A stretch of 43,613 nt of DNA, taken from NCBI GenBank assembly GCA_963621145.1, contig CAVFDI010000008.1:1-43613 (forward strand), given 5' to 3'. The DNA is from W0P28-013 sp963621145. Its GTDB lineage: Bacteria; Bacteroidota; Bacteroidia; Bacteroidales; Paludibacteraceae. Position numbers and translations under genes: made by a program. This document shows, piece by piece, positions 15,430-24,361 of this stretch (positions within the stretch are counted from its first letter, which is position 1; the number at the start of each line of letters is the position of its first letter). The notes beneath the pieces are model-generated. The model did not search any database, was not told the origin of the DNA, and was given only the letters and a program-made list of their open reading frames with translations.

Positions 15430-18400
15430 CTATTTCACATTGTCTTTGAGCGAGTCGGAGATTATTTTTTTCAGTTCTAACACGCGCTCTTGTGTGGCAT
15501 TGCGCTTTTCGGGTTTGTACATGTCGCTGTATTCGGTCTTCACTAGTTTGAACTGCATGTTGTCCAAATCGGAGGCGTTGCCTTTAATCTGCAGCGCAAG
15601 TCGTACAGGCGAAAGCGTCTCGATGTGGGCGTTGTAGTTGTTGCTCAAGTCGTAGCGACCAGCCACCACAGCCGAATATTTGTCGATAGACATGACGAAC
15701 GGGTAGAGGTCGACTTCGTTGCGGAAGACGGTGGCCTCCACACTGATGCTGTCGACCAAATTGCGTGTTTTGCGGTTGAACATCAGCGGTTTAGCAATCT
15801 TTCCGAAGGTTTCGCTGTCGAGCAACACAAGATCTTTTCCCTCGATGGCAGCAGCGCCGCGCAGGGTCGAGAATTTGATGTCGTAGTTCGATTTCAGATA
15901 GGTTTCGGCTGCTAGATGGAACTGCGCGCGTCCCTCGAACGACTTTAGCATCGGGAAAATGGTATCGACGTCGGGCACCATGTGAATGAGTTGCTTAATG
16001 TCGATGTTGAGCAGGTGAAAATCGAGTCCAGCGAACAGATGATTGCGCCGCTCGCTGCGATACATGGCCGTGAGTTGCATTTCGGCGGCGTCGCAGGTGA
16101 AGCCCATCTGTTCCAAAACTAGCACGCCATCGTTCACGGTCAGTTTTCCGCCGATGTTTTGCAGCGAATTTCCTGCAAAAAGCGCATTTTTGATGTTGGT
16201 ATTCAGCACCAAATCGACGCCTTTCGGTACCATAAACGGATCGCCTTCGTCTGCTGGCGTCGATGCGGTTTCAGTCTCGGCCTCGGCAGTAGTTTCGGTG
16301 CTGTCGGTCGAGCCAAAGCCGCTCACAATGTCCATCAGTTGGTCGATGTCGGTCTGTTCCGAAACGAAATCGAATTCGCCTTCGAGCAGTCCTTCGTGTT
16401 TTATGAATTTGCGAATGTTGCGTGCCTCGCCCGTGAGTTTGAAGTCGGAGCGGTCGATCACAATTCGGCTGTCGTCTATCTTGAATTTGCGCGGTGTGAA
16501 GGCAAATTTGATGGCGGGAATCTCGATGGTCTGTTCCATGCCAGCCATCTTAATTTCCCCGTCGTTGAAATCGACTTTGAGCGTTGGATTCAGTTGCAGA
16601 TAGAAATTTTCCTGCGTCTCGTCGTAGGTGGTCGAGGCCGAAATTTTCACCTTTTTGGTGTCGACATCGAGTGCTTTGCCCATTTTGGCGCAGAGTGTTT
16701 CGCTAGCGTAGGTCAGGCCGAGGCGTGGCAGTTTCGGGTTGTGCTTGCTTGGTGTGAGCGTTACCGAGCCTTCGGGCGCAACGATGTCGGCCGAGATGGT
16801 GTCCATGTGCGCGGTGAGGCGTTTCATGCCGAATTTGCACTGTGCCGACAGCATTTTTGTGGTGTCGAGCGGGTTCGAAGCGATGATTTCGAGGTCGGCA
16901 TTGTCGAGCGCAGCGTCCATTGTTCCGAGCATTTCCAGTTCCAGATTGGGCGATTTCAGACGGGCTTGTAGCAGACCATTGATTTTCTCCGCAGGTTTGC
17001 ATGGCAACGCAATTTCTAGCGAAAGTTGTGGCGCGTTCACCAGCAGACTATCGTCGTAGACCACCGACAGATCGCTGAAATCGAGCGTGCCGTTGGCGTT
17101 TATCTTTTCGAGATTGAGTGCCGTAACATCGTCGAGTGCAAATTTCGCTTTCAAGTTGGCTTTGGTGCGACCTTGCAGCTGCACATTTAGGCTGTCGGGC
17201 AAAATTGGGTCGAGTTCGGGCAGCGCAATGTCGGCTTTCAGAGCCAGATCGCAGCGCAATTTTCCAAGCAGATCGCTCACTGTGCCGTTGGCGTCGACCG
17301 AGCAGGTACCAGTTTTTGCCACAAGGCTTTTGATGGTGGCATTGCTCACGCCGTCGTTGTTCAGATTGAGGTCGGCCGAGACTGTAGCCGCAACATCGTG
17401 CAGTTTGTAGGGCACGCCATCGACTGCTACTTTGCCTTTTTCGAGATTGATGGTTGCGGCAATCAGCGGTAACGAATTTTCGTTGTAAGTGCCTGATACG
17501 TTGCCGCTTAGCGTTGCTGTGCCAGCGCTGATGTCGATGCCATCGAGCAGATCGGCGTAGCATTCGGGAATGAGCGCGATGGTGGCAGGCAGATCCCATT
17601 CGTTGGTGGCGAAATCGATGTCCATTTTAATGTCGTCGTTGGCCATTTGTGCCCAGCCATCGAGGTCGATTTCATGATTTTCGAGCGTCAGCTTGGCCTT
17701 GTCGAGCTGCGCATAGAGCGTTTCGAGGTTGGCTTTGAACGGCACCGACAGGTCGATTTTCGCTTTTGTTAGGTACTGATCGTCGCCCATCGAAAAATCG
17801 GTTTCGTTGAGTGCCAATGTGAGGTCGCCAAATGCCTCTTTTTGTCCCAAAAGATCGGCATCGAGACGCAGTTCTATCAGCGACAGAGCTGCCTGCATTG
17901 GCGTGGAATCGCATTTTGCAAAAGCCACATTTTCGAGTTTGATGTGTGCTTCGGCGTCCGATTTTTCTTCGGTGAGTCGTCCGAGCAGTCCAATTTTTAC
18001 ATTGTCGATGGTGGCGCGCAGGTGCGATTGGTCGTCGATGTACGAGGCACGCAGATTTTTCACCTTCAGCAGTTCTACTTTCAGAATGTCGAATGGCAGC
18101 GTGGTGGCAGTGGTGTCCTCTATGGTGTCGCCTTGCACCACAATGTTGTAGTTGGCATTGCCCACACTATCGACGTAGATGTTGATGTAGCCGCCATCGA
18201 GCTGAATCTCGTTCACTAGCAGCGCATCTTCGTTGAGGAACGCATCGACATCGACTGTGGCTACGAGCGAACTGATTTGCGCAAGTGTGTCGCTGGGCGC
18301 GCCTGCCATGGGATTGCGCAGGCAGACATTGTTGAGCCGCACGCCAAACTGCGGGAAGGTGCTGAAAAATGTGAGGTCGGCTTCGTCGAGCGTGGCTTCG

Positions 18401-18549
18401 CAGGTTACGAATTCGGGCAGATAGTTGCGCACGATGGGCGTGAGTTTTTCGGGCGAAAAGACCACATAAACCACCACGCATACTGCCAAAATCACCGCTA
18501 CGAGCAGCGACAGCAGCGTCCAGCCAACGATTTTAAGTGCTTTCTTCAT
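15430..18549 (-). CDS. AsmA-family envelope protein
   Basis: A 1039-residue protein with one N-terminal transmembrane helix (about 9-31) and a very long periplasmic beta-rich body. The opening VFSPEKLTPIVRNYLPEFVTCEATLDEADLTFFSTFPQFG is the typical AsmA start, and the repeated short strands with conserved Asp-Gly turns fit a beta-groove fold. Family members are related to bridge proteins thought to carry phospholipids between inner and outer membranes. A low-complexity Glu/Thr/Ala segment near residue 760 is probably a linker. It follows the lipoprotein gene after 15 bases and is likely cotranscribed with it. Confidence 0.9.
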   Translation of the reverse strand: MKKALKIVGWTLLSLLVAVILAVCVVVYVVFSPEKLTPIVRNYLPEFVTCEATLDEADLTFFSTFPQFGVRLNNVCLRNPMAGAPSDTLAQISSLVATVDVDAFLNEDALLVNEIQLDGGYINIYVDSVGNANYNIVVQGDTIEDTTATTLPFDILKVELLKVKNLRASYIDDQSHLRATIDNVKIGLLGRLTEEKSDAEAHIKLENVAFAKCDSTPMQAALSLIELRLDADLLGQKEAFGDLTLALNETDFSMGDDQYLTKAKIDLSVPFKANLETLYAQLDKAKLTLENHEIDLDGWAQMANDDIKMDIDFATNEWDLPATIALIPECYADLLDGIDISAGTATLSGNVSGTYNENSLPLIAATINLEKGKVAVDGVPYKLHDVAATVSADLNLNNDGVSNATIKSLVAKTGTCSVDANGTVSDLLGKLRCDLALKADIALPELDPILPDSLNVQLQGRTKANLKAKFALDDVTALNLEKINANGTLDFSDLSVVYDDSLLVNAPQLSLEIALPCKPAEKINGLLQARLKSPNLELEMLGTMDAALDNADLEIIASNPLDTTKMLSAQCKFGMKRLTAHMDTISADIVAPEGSVTLTPSKHNPKLPRLGLTYASETLCAKMGKALDVDTKKVKISASTTYDETQENFYLQLNPTLKVDFNDGEIKMAGMEQTIEIPAIKFAFTPRKFKIDDSRIVIDRSDFKLTGEARNIRKFIKHEGLLEGEFDFVSEQTDIDQLMDIVSGFGSTDSTETTAEAETETASTPADEGDPFMVPKGVDLVLNTNIKNALFAGNSLQNIGGKLTVNDGVLVLEQMGFTCDAAEMQLTAMYRSERRNHLFAGLDFHLLNIDIKQLIHMVPDVDTIFPMLKSFEGRAQFHLAAETYLKSNYDIKFSTLRGAAAIEGKDLVLLDSETFGKIAKPLMFNRKTRNLVDSISVEATVFRNEVDLYPFVMSIDKYSAVVAGRYDLSNNYNAHIETLSPVRLALQIKGNASDLDNMQFKLVKTEYSDMYKPEKRNATQERVLELKKIISDSLKDNVK

Positions 18550-18564
18550 GACTGCGCCAATGGA

Positions 18565-18930
18565 TTAATTCACTTTGGTAAATGTGTGACTTGTGCCGTA
18601 ATCGTCCTCGTAACAGAGCGTGGTCGAAGTCAGTTTCGTGATGGTGTAAACTTTTGGCACACTTGCTTCCATCTCCATGATGTGAATTTGCGTGAGTGTC
18701 GATTTTTCGAGTGTCCAAGTGAATTTTTGTGCTTCTTCTTCTGAAACATCATCGCTGGTGTCCCATGTCGAACCTGTGTGGTCGTCTGAATATTTTTCGT
18801 AGAGCGTTCCACATTGCCATTTACCGACGAGCTGTGTTTCGTCGAACTCTTCTTCTTTTTGGCAACTTGCCAAGCCAAGGGCCATGACGCACAATATGCC
18901 GAGAGCCCAGATGAATTTTGATTTTTTCAT
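18565..18930 (-). CDS. Small lipocalin-like lipoprotein
   Basis: A 121-residue exported lipoprotein. The signal sequence ends in a lipobox (GLASC), with the lipidated Cys followed by QKEEEF. The mature part has LVGKWQCG near its start and alternating strands to the C-terminus, as in the small lipocalin-like proteins common in Bacteroidales. The start at 18930 is chosen because it places the signal peptide at the N-terminus; the longer open frame upstream runs through low-complexity leader. The AsmA gene follows after 15 bases. Ligand and role are unknown. No promoter box is evident upstream, which may reflect the disruption of the preceding yhcG remnant. Confidence 0.8.
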   Translation of the reverse strand: MKKSKFIWALGILCVMALGLASCQKEEEFDETQLVGKWQCGTLYEKYSDDHTGSTWDTSDDVSEEEAQKFTWTLEKSTLTQIHIMEMEASVPKVYTITKLTSTTLCYEDDYGTSHTFTKVN

Positions 18931-19027
18931 AGGAGTATGTTTTAGATTTCTAATTTCTAGTTGTTTATTTGAAAATTGCTCATTGTCCAGTGTGTACGCA
19001 AAAATTGTCATTTGTGTCTGTCGATTG

Positions 19028-19492
19028 TCATTGCTGAACGCACTCTATTTCGTAAAAAGACCTTGCATTAGAATTTTCGATGCGCATAAGGACAAGATAA
19101 TGAGACCAGGAAAGCTTAAATGGTTGATTTTCGGCTGTATGCGAATTTGCTAACCAGTGGTTAGCATTTTTTGGAGAGTCTGTCGTTATTCTTGTCGCAT
19201 ATTTCACATAGAATTGTCGAATGTTTCGGATGTTGGCGTATGACCATCCTGCACCGTAGCGATTGGTTAGCTTGTCTGATAGAGCAATCAAAACTTGTTT
19301 CCCATATTCTGCGCGCAATTGTCCATGCTGTTCGTACTCTACAATATATTTACCAATGAAGTATTTTGTGTAAACTTCAGCGGTATTCGCTGCAGTTTTA
19401 ACATACGATCTAGCTTGCTCGATAAGATGAGAAACTTGACCGAATAATTCATCGACATTATCATCTGTCTTTTTGTGTATCTTTGTCGTCAT
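19028..19492 (-). pseudogene. YhcG-type (DUF1016) protein, N-terminal fragment
   Basis: A 154-residue open frame covering only the DUF1016 N-terminal domain of YhcG-like proteins: LIEQARSYVKTAANTAEVYTKY near the start, YGAGWSYANIRNIRQFY, then LSWSHYLVLMRI. The frame stops immediately after SFYEIE. Full-length family members continue for about 200 more residues with a PDDEXK nuclease domain. That domain is absent here, and the following 100 bases are spacer leading to the lipoprotein gene. The promoter is intact. It is most simply a 3'-truncated pseudogene, although a stable N-terminal product is possible. Confidence 0.8.
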
Positions 19493-19535
19493 GTCTTAGT
19501 TGTAATGTAGACGGAAAAACACAATATTCAAACTG

Positions 19536-19565
19536 CAAAGATAGTGAAAATTACTCATGTGACAA
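19536..19565 (-). promoter_or_regulatory. Promoter of the yhcG fragment
   Basis: On the minus strand TATCTTTG is at 19543-19536 and TTG at 19565-19563, with a 19-base spacer. It is divergent from the yebC promoter. Confidence 0.7.
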
Positions 19566-19615
19566 AAATTGCAAAAAAATGCGGTGCTGAAAAATAATTT
19601 TCCGAGAAAAAATTG

Positions 19616-19623
19616 TAATTTTG
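19616..19623 (+). promoter_or_regulatory. -7 box for yebC
   Basis: TAATTTTG, without a clear TTG at the -33 position. The leader to the start codon is about 65 bases and contains a dispersed repeat copy. Confidence 0.6.
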
Positions 19624-19644
19624 CGGTCTATTTCAGAAAAAGGC

Positions 19645-19672
19645 AAAAGCGTAGAATTTTTAGAACCTACCA
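19645..19672 (+). repeat. Dispersed 28-bp repeat, copy A
   Basis: This 28-base stretch, which contains AATTTTTAGAACCTACC (19655-19671), is identical to 28453-28480 at the end of ygiQ. A 17-base inverted match is at 28264-28280. Here it sits in the leader of yebC. Confidence 0.85.
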
Positions 19673-19692
19673 AAAATAAGAGTCATAAATCT

Positions 19693-20421
19693 ATGGGAAG
19701 AGCATTTGAATTCCGCAAAGCACGCAAATTTAAGCGTTGGGGAAACATGGCGCGCACATTTACGCGCATTGGTAAAGAGATAACCATTGCTGCCAAGGCT
19801 GGTGGCGCCGATCCTTCGGGAAACCCGCGTCTGCGCGCGCTGATGGCAACCGCCAAAAAAGAGAACATGCCGAAAGAAAATGTTGAACGCGCCATCAAAA
19901 AAGCATTCGACAAGGATTTTTCGGACTACAAAGAGATGAATTACGAGGGCTACGGGCCTCACGGCATCGCCATTTTTGTGGAGACTGCCACCGACAACAC
20001 CACGCGTACCGTGGCGAATGTGCGCAGTTATTTCACCAAACACGGCGGCTCGCTCGGCACCACGGGCAGCTTGGAGTTTATGTTCGAACACAAATGCGTG
20101 TTCCATGTGGCGAAAAAAGCCGATGTTTCGATGGACGATCTGGAATTGGAATTGATAGATTATGGTGTCGATGAGATTGTGGACGACGACAACGAGATAG
20201 TGATTTACGGCGAATTTGCTCAAAATTCGAACATTCAGAAATATCTGGAGAGCAATGGTTTTGAGATTACCAGTAGCGAATTTGTGCGCATTCCGAACGA
20301 CCTGAAAACACTCACGCCCGAGCAGCGCGAATCGGTGGAAAAACTCATCGAAAAGTTGGAAGAGGACGAAGATGTGCAGAATGTATTCCACAACATGGCC
20401 GAGCCAGAAGACGAGGAATAA
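19693..20421 (+). CDS. yebC: YebC/PmpR-family protein
   Basis: A 242-residue protein of the YebC family. The start at 19693 gives the canonical N-terminus MGRAFEFRKARKFKRW; the upstream in-frame TTG would add a leader that is not part of the family. Other conserved blocks are ITIAAKAGGADPSGNPRLR, NMPKENVERAIKKA and YEGYGPHGIAIFVE, followed by the typical acidic C-terminal domain. Members act as DNA-binding regulators, and more recent work links some to relief of ribosome stalling. It is monocistronic with a terminator at 20452. Confidence 0.96.
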   Translation: MGRAFEFRKARKFKRWGNMARTFTRIGKEITIAAKAGGADPSGNPRLRALMATAKKENMPKENVERAIKKAFDKDFSDYKEMNYEGYGPHGIAIFVETATDNTTRTVANVRSYFTKHGGSLGTTGSLEFMFEHKCVFHVAKKADVSMDDLELELIDYGVDEIVDDDNEIVIYGEFAQNSNIQKYLESNGFEITSSEFVRIPNDLKTLTPEQRESVEKLIEKLEEDEDVQNVFHNMAEPEDEE

Positions 20422-20451
20422 TAGAGTTTTGTTCTAATTTGTATAAAAGAG

Positions 20452-20482
20452 AAGGGACGTGCCTAGGTGCGTCCTTTTTTTT
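20452..20482 (+). terminator. Terminator of yebC
   Basis: GGACG (20455-20459) pairs with CGTCC (20470-20474) around a loop containing the palindrome CCTAGG, followed by eight T. Confidence 0.8.
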
Positions 20483-20567
20483 GCGCCGAGCGCGATTTGC
20501 AATTCCGCGCTTTTTGTGTGTGTTGCTCTGATGTTTTTTGCAAATCTGTAAGCTTTTTAGAGAGAAA

Positions 20568-20599
20568 TTGACTGAATTTTTGACAGAATTGTAAGTTTG
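20568..20599 (+). promoter_or_regulatory. Promoter of the TetR-led efflux cluster
   Basis: TTG at 20568-20570 and TAAGTTTG at 20592-20599, with a 21-base spacer. The TetR start codon is 43 bases downstream. Confidence 0.7.
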
Positions 20600-20641
20600 G
20601 CACGACTTTTGTATGAAAAATTTCACCAAAAATCGAAAACG

Positions 20642-21286
20642 ATGAAAAATTTACCGAGAACAAATTTGTCGAGAACGACAGCACGCACAAGGAGGCAGAT
20701 TATGGCAGTTGCCGCACACCTCTTTAAAACCGAAGGCTACGATAGAACATCGATCGACGCCATTGCCGAGGCCGCAAAAAAGTCGAAACGCTCCATCTAC
20801 AACCATTTCGATGGCAAAGAGGATCTTTTTGCAGCGGTCATTGCCGAGGAGCTGAACGAGGTTCGCAGCACGCTTCAACCTGTGTTCGACCGCGCCGAAC
20901 TGCCTACCGCCGACCGCATGAAACAGTACATGATTCGCCGTATGGAGATGCTGAACGAATCGGGCGCATACAAACAGATGCTGGTAAACGAAGTGGGGCA
21001 TCGCATCGAGCCACGATTTATCGACATTCGCCGCATGTGCAACGAATTCGATGGCTGGGAGCGCGAACAGTTTAAACGCATGGCCGACGAGGAGCAAAAT
21101 CGCCGCTCGGCACGCACCGCTCGGTTCAACAGCGAAGCCTTTGCCGACATGACTCAAATGGTGCTGAAAAGCCTCGACATCTCATTTTTTGTTCAAGAAA
21201 AATATGCGCAATACGCCAGCACTTTCGATACATTCATCGAATATATTGTCGAAAAATTGGTGGAAAACAATAAAATGGTTGGTTAA
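20642..21286 (+). CDS. TetR-family transcriptional regulator
   Basis: A 214-residue regulator. The DNA-binding domain spans about 15-63: RRQIMAVAAHLFKTEGYDRT, then SIDAIAEAAKKSKRSIYNHF, the TetR helix-turn-helix with its characteristic YNHF. The C-terminal ligand domain is not assignable. The start at 20642 is preferred to an upstream TTG that lies inside the promoter box. It heads a same-strand cluster with a lipoprotein, TolC, HlyD and two ABC-2 permeases, the first two genes following after 26 and 17 bases. It is therefore the likely local repressor, responding to an exported compound. Confidence 0.93.
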   Translation: MKNLPRTNLSRTTARTRRQIMAVAAHLFKTEGYDRTSIDAIAEAAKKSKRSIYNHFDGKEDLFAAVIAEELNEVRSTLQPVFDRAELPTADRMKQYMIRRMEMLNESGAYKQMLVNEVGHRIEPRFIDIRRMCNEFDGWEREQFKRMADEEQNRRSARTARFNSEAFADMTQMVLKSLDISFFVQEKYAQYASTFDTFIEYIVEKLVENNKMVG

Positions 21287-21312
21287 TTTGAAATTTGAAA
21301 TCCTTTAGGAAT

Positions 21313-21786
21313 ATGAAAAAAGCAATGATTTATGCAGCGGTTTTGCTCGGCCTCTGCTCCTGCAATCAGGCGAAAATTCTCTCGGGCGATTACTCGTACA
21401 AAACCTCGGGCATGGTTACGCTTGTCCCGAACGACACGACCAGCATTGAACACGAAATTAGGCACATCGGTACATTGAGCGTGGCCGATATGAAATCGAG
21501 TGACAAAGACAGCATTCTGCTCATTTTCAACGAGTTGGGCGGTAGTCTGACCACCGTTCGCGCCAAAGTAGACAAAGATTCGGTGTGGTTGACGCCTTAC
21601 ACCAAAAACATTTCGTTGCAGGACGGTCTGCTCACGATTGATGGCGAGGTAACCGTTACTGGACGCGGTGTGCGCTACGACGACATCATCATGCTCGACG
21701 AAGTGTACGATGGCGAAATTGTGAGCGATACCACTAACATCAAAATTCGCGGCGAACACATCTCGACTGTTGCAAATCGAAATTGA
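21313..21786 (+). CDS. Small lipoprotein in the efflux cluster
   Basis: A 157-residue lipoprotein. A signal peptide ends at a lipobox with Cys17 (LCSC) after a TTTAGGAAT leader. The mature part is Asp/Ser/Thr-rich with alternating strands (HIGTLSVADMKSSDKDSILL, LLTIDGEVTVTGRGVRYDD). No named domain was recognised. It lies between the TetR and TolC genes with short gaps on both sides, so a role attached to the efflux system at the outer membrane is plausible but not shown. Confidence 0.75.
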   Translation: MKKAMIYAAVLLGLCSCNQAKILSGDYSYKTSGMVTLVPNDTTSIEHEIRHIGTLSVADMKSSDKDSILLIFNELGGSLTTVRAKVDKDSVWLTPYTKNISLQDGLLTIDGEVTVTGRGVRYDDIIMLDEVYDGEIVSDTTNIKIRGEHISTVANRN

Positions 21787-21803
21787 GAACTCTAGTCTGA
21801 ATT

Positions 21804-23141
21804 ATGAAACGCTTTGGATTATTGATAGCTTGCTTGACCGTGGCGGCTGGGCTTATGGCTCAGCCTAAGACGGTGGACGAGTGCGTTGCCATGGCCGTGG
21901 ATCACAGCACCTCGCTGAAGGTCGCCGATCAGTCGGTGAAAGTGGCACAAAACGCTCGCAGTCAGGCTATTAGCAAATATTTTCCACAGATTGGCGTGGT
22001 TGGCACCTATCAGTGGTTTCAGAAAGATCTGGAACTGGTGGACTACAGCAGCCTGATGTATGGCATGCTGTTGCCAGCCGAACTGCGACACCTTACGCGC
22101 ATCGACATTGAAAATGTGATGGTGGCGGATGTGGCTGTGGTTCAACCGCTTTTCATGGGTGGAAAAATTGTTGCTGCCAATCAGATTGCCAATTTGGGCG
22201 AAGATGTGGCACAAAACAACGTGAAGCAGTTGCGCGACAATGTGAGTCTGGTGGCACAAGAAAACTATTGGCTTGTGGTGTCGCTGGCTCGCAAACGCAC
22301 GCTGGCGCACAGCATGGTGGAGTTGATGCAGCAGACGCAAACAAGCGTCGATCACCTAATAAAAGAGGGTGTTGCCACGGAGAGCGATCGCTTGAATGTG
22401 GAAGTGCGGTTGAACGAAGCAATTCTGGCAGAATCGAAGATAGATCAAAACCTTTCGCTGGCAAAATTCAATCTGATGCAGTTGTGTGGTATCGATCTGA
22501 ACGACACCATTGTGTTGCAAGATGAAGCGACCGACAGTTTGGCGCTGCTGCCAAGCGAATCGCTCGTCGACATGGACACGGCGCACATCTACGACCATCG
22601 CACCGACATTGCCAACTTAGAATTGGCGAAGAAAATCAGCAAAAAAGAGGAGACCGTTGTGCTTTCGTCGCTGCTGCCGAATGTGGTGCTGAATGCCAAT
22701 TATTTGGTGTCGAACCCGAATCTCTACAAAGGATTTGACAAATCGTTTGGTGGCGCATTTAACGCTGGCGTATCGGTTACAGTGCCTATAACTGGCTGGA
22801 TAAGTGGCGGTTACGGACTGAACACCGCCAAAGCCAACACGCACATCAAAGAGTTGGAGATTGATGCAGCCAAAGAACGTGTGCAGTTGGAGTTGAAACA
22901 GGCTACGCTGCAATACGCACAGGCGCAAAAAACGCTCGAAACGGCCACTACATCGCAATCGACTGCCGATGTGAACCTGCGCGCCTCGCAGCGCCGTTAC
23001 GACGAAGGTTTTAGCACCACTTTGGCACTGCTCGAGGCACAAACCTCGTGGCTCAAAGCCAAAACTGAGTACATCGATGCACAAATTGGTGTGCGCTTGG
23101 CCGAACTCTCGCTGCAAAAAGTGTGCGGACAAGTAAAATGA
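21804..23141 (+). CDS. TolC-family outer membrane efflux protein
   Basis: A 445-residue outer-membrane efflux protein. The signal peptide ends near AAGLMAQ. The start PKTVDECVAMAVDHSTSLKV is the classic family opening. Two coiled-coil/helical hairpin regions alternate with strand segments, including YPALR-like RYDEGFSTTLALLEAQTSWL near the C-terminus. Trimers form the channel-tunnel that spans the outer membrane and periplasm. It is upstream of the HlyD adaptor and two permeases, giving the outer part of a tripartite pump. Confidence 0.94.
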   Translation: MKRFGLLIACLTVAAGLMAQPKTVDECVAMAVDHSTSLKVADQSVKVAQNARSQAISKYFPQIGVVGTYQWFQKDLELVDYSSLMYGMLLPAELRHLTRIDIENVMVADVAVVQPLFMGGKIVAANQIANLGEDVAQNNVKQLRDNVSLVAQENYWLVVSLARKRTLAHSMVELMQQTQTSVDHLIKEGVATESDRLNVEVRLNEAILAESKIDQNLSLAKFNLMQLCGIDLNDTIVLQDEATDSLALLPSESLVDMDTAHIYDHRTDIANLELAKKISKKEETVVLSSLLPNVVLNANYLVSNPNLYKGFDKSFGGAFNAGVSVTVPITGWISGGYGLNTAKANTHIKELEIDAAKERVQLELKQATLQYAQAQKTLETATTSQSTADVNLRASQRRYDEGFSTTLALLEAQTSWLKAKTEYIDAQIGVRLAELSLQKVCGQVK

Positions 23142-23212
23142 CGTTTCGCGTCCATTTTACTTGAAAAGTTTATAAAATTGAAAGTTTAAAGTTGTGGATA
23201 CTGTAATTCGAA

Positions 23213-23272
23213 TTTTTGCGATAAGCGAGAGCAGAACCAAACTTGTTTGAGCTATGACGAGCGGAGCAAAAA
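23213..23272. repeat. Imperfect palindromic element inside the efflux cluster
   Basis: TTTTTGC (23213-23219) pairs with GCAAAAA (23266-23272), and internally CAAAC (23238-23242) pairs with GTTTG (23245-23249). The intervening words GCGAGAGC and GACGAGCGGAGC recall the GAGCGAAGCGAG loop at 431-444. It sits in the 155-base gap between the tolC and hlyD genes and may be a dispersed repeat or an mRNA processing structure. Confidence 0.6.
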
Positions 23273-23296
23273 TCAAATGAAATTTGAAATTTATAT

Positions 23297-24358
23297 ATGG
23301 AAACTGATAGCAAAAAAGAGAAAAAAGAGCGGCTTGAGAATAGGAAGAAGTTGGCTCTGAACAACATTATCATTGCGTTTTGCGTGATGGTGGGAATAAT
23401 AGTGTTGGTGGCTGTGGGCGGATTTTTTGTGCTGCAGCCCGAGGACGAGATAATAATGGGTCAAGCCGAGGCCGAAGAGTTGCGCATATCGGGCAAAGTG
23501 CCTGGTAGAGTTGTGCAATACAATTTTGAAGTGGGCGACAAAGTGCAGGTTGGCGACACGCTGGTGCTTATTCCTAGTCCTGAAGTGGCGGCCAAACGCG
23601 AACAAGCCGAGGCGTTGAAACAGGCGGCATCGGCGCAGCGCGAACGTGCAGGCAAAGGCGCATCGGGCAACACCGTGCAAACCGCCTACGATATGTGGCA
23701 AAAAGCCAAAGCCAATCGTGAACTAGCCGAGAAGACCAACACGCGCATTCAGAAATTGTACAAAGAGGGTGTAGTCTCGGCGCAGCGCCGCGACGAAGCC
23801 GAAGCCACGCTGCAATCGATGCGCGCATCGGAAAAGGCTGCTTACACGCAATATCAGCGTAGCAAAGAGAGCCTTGACGACGAGAGCGAGGCACTTTTCG
23901 ACGCATTTGTGAACTATTCGCTTGGAACGCTAGCCGAAGTGAGCTCGTACGAGCGCGAAGGAGCGTTGCTGTCGCCTATCGATGGCGAAATATCCGAAAT
24001 TTTTCCGAAAGTGGGCGAATTGGTCGGGCAAGGCGCACCCATCATGAACATTGTGAACCTCGACAACATGACCGTGATTTTCAATGTGCGCGAGGATTTG
24101 CTGAACGATTTCAAGATTGGAACAACCATTTCGGCGTTTGTGCCAGCGTTGGACAATGCTACCATCGATTTGCGCATAACTCACCTGAAAGACATGGGAA
24201 CTTACGCCGTGTGGAAAGCCACCAAAGCTACGGGTCAATACGACATCAAGACTTTCGAAGTGCGCACAAAACCCGTTGAAAAAGTGGAAGGTTTGCGCCC
24301 TGGCATGAGCGTAATCATCAAAATGCCAAGCAAAGAAAAATCGGGCTGGATTTTTTAA
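23297..24358 (+). CDS. HlyD-family periplasmic adaptor (membrane fusion protein)
   Basis: A 353-residue adaptor. A charged N-terminus (many Lys/Glu) is followed by one transmembrane helix at about 22-46. Then come the biotinyl-lipoyl-like half (EELRISGKVPGRVVQYNFEVGDKVQVGDTLV), a coiled-coil hairpin at about 85-200, the second lipoyl half (LLSPIDGEISEIFPKVGELVGQGAPI) and a beta-barrel domain. It bridges the TolC channel and the inner-membrane permeases. The first permease start codon follows three bases after its stop codon, so translation is coupled. Confidence 0.94.
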   Translation: METDSKKEKKERLENRKKLALNNIIIAFCVMVGIIVLVAVGGFFVLQPEDEIIMGQAEAEELRISGKVPGRVVQYNFEVGDKVQVGDTLVLIPSPEVAAKREQAEALKQAASAQRERAGKGASGNTVQTAYDMWQKAKANRELAEKTNTRIQKLYKEGVVSAQRRDEAEATLQSMRASEKAAYTQYQRSKESLDDESEALFDAFVNYSLGTLAEVSSYEREGALLSPIDGEISEIFPKVGELVGQGAPIMNIVNLDNMTVIFNVREDLLNDFKIGTTISAFVPALDNATIDLRITHLKDMGTYAVWKATKATGQYDIKTFEVRTKPVEKVEGLRPGMSVIIKMPSKEKSGWIF

Positions 24359-24361
24359 AAA

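Noticed and set aside
18931..19011. N-terminal extension of the lipoprotein frame to 19011
   Set aside because: It would bury the signal peptide behind low-complexity spacer; the lipobox fixes the start at 18930.
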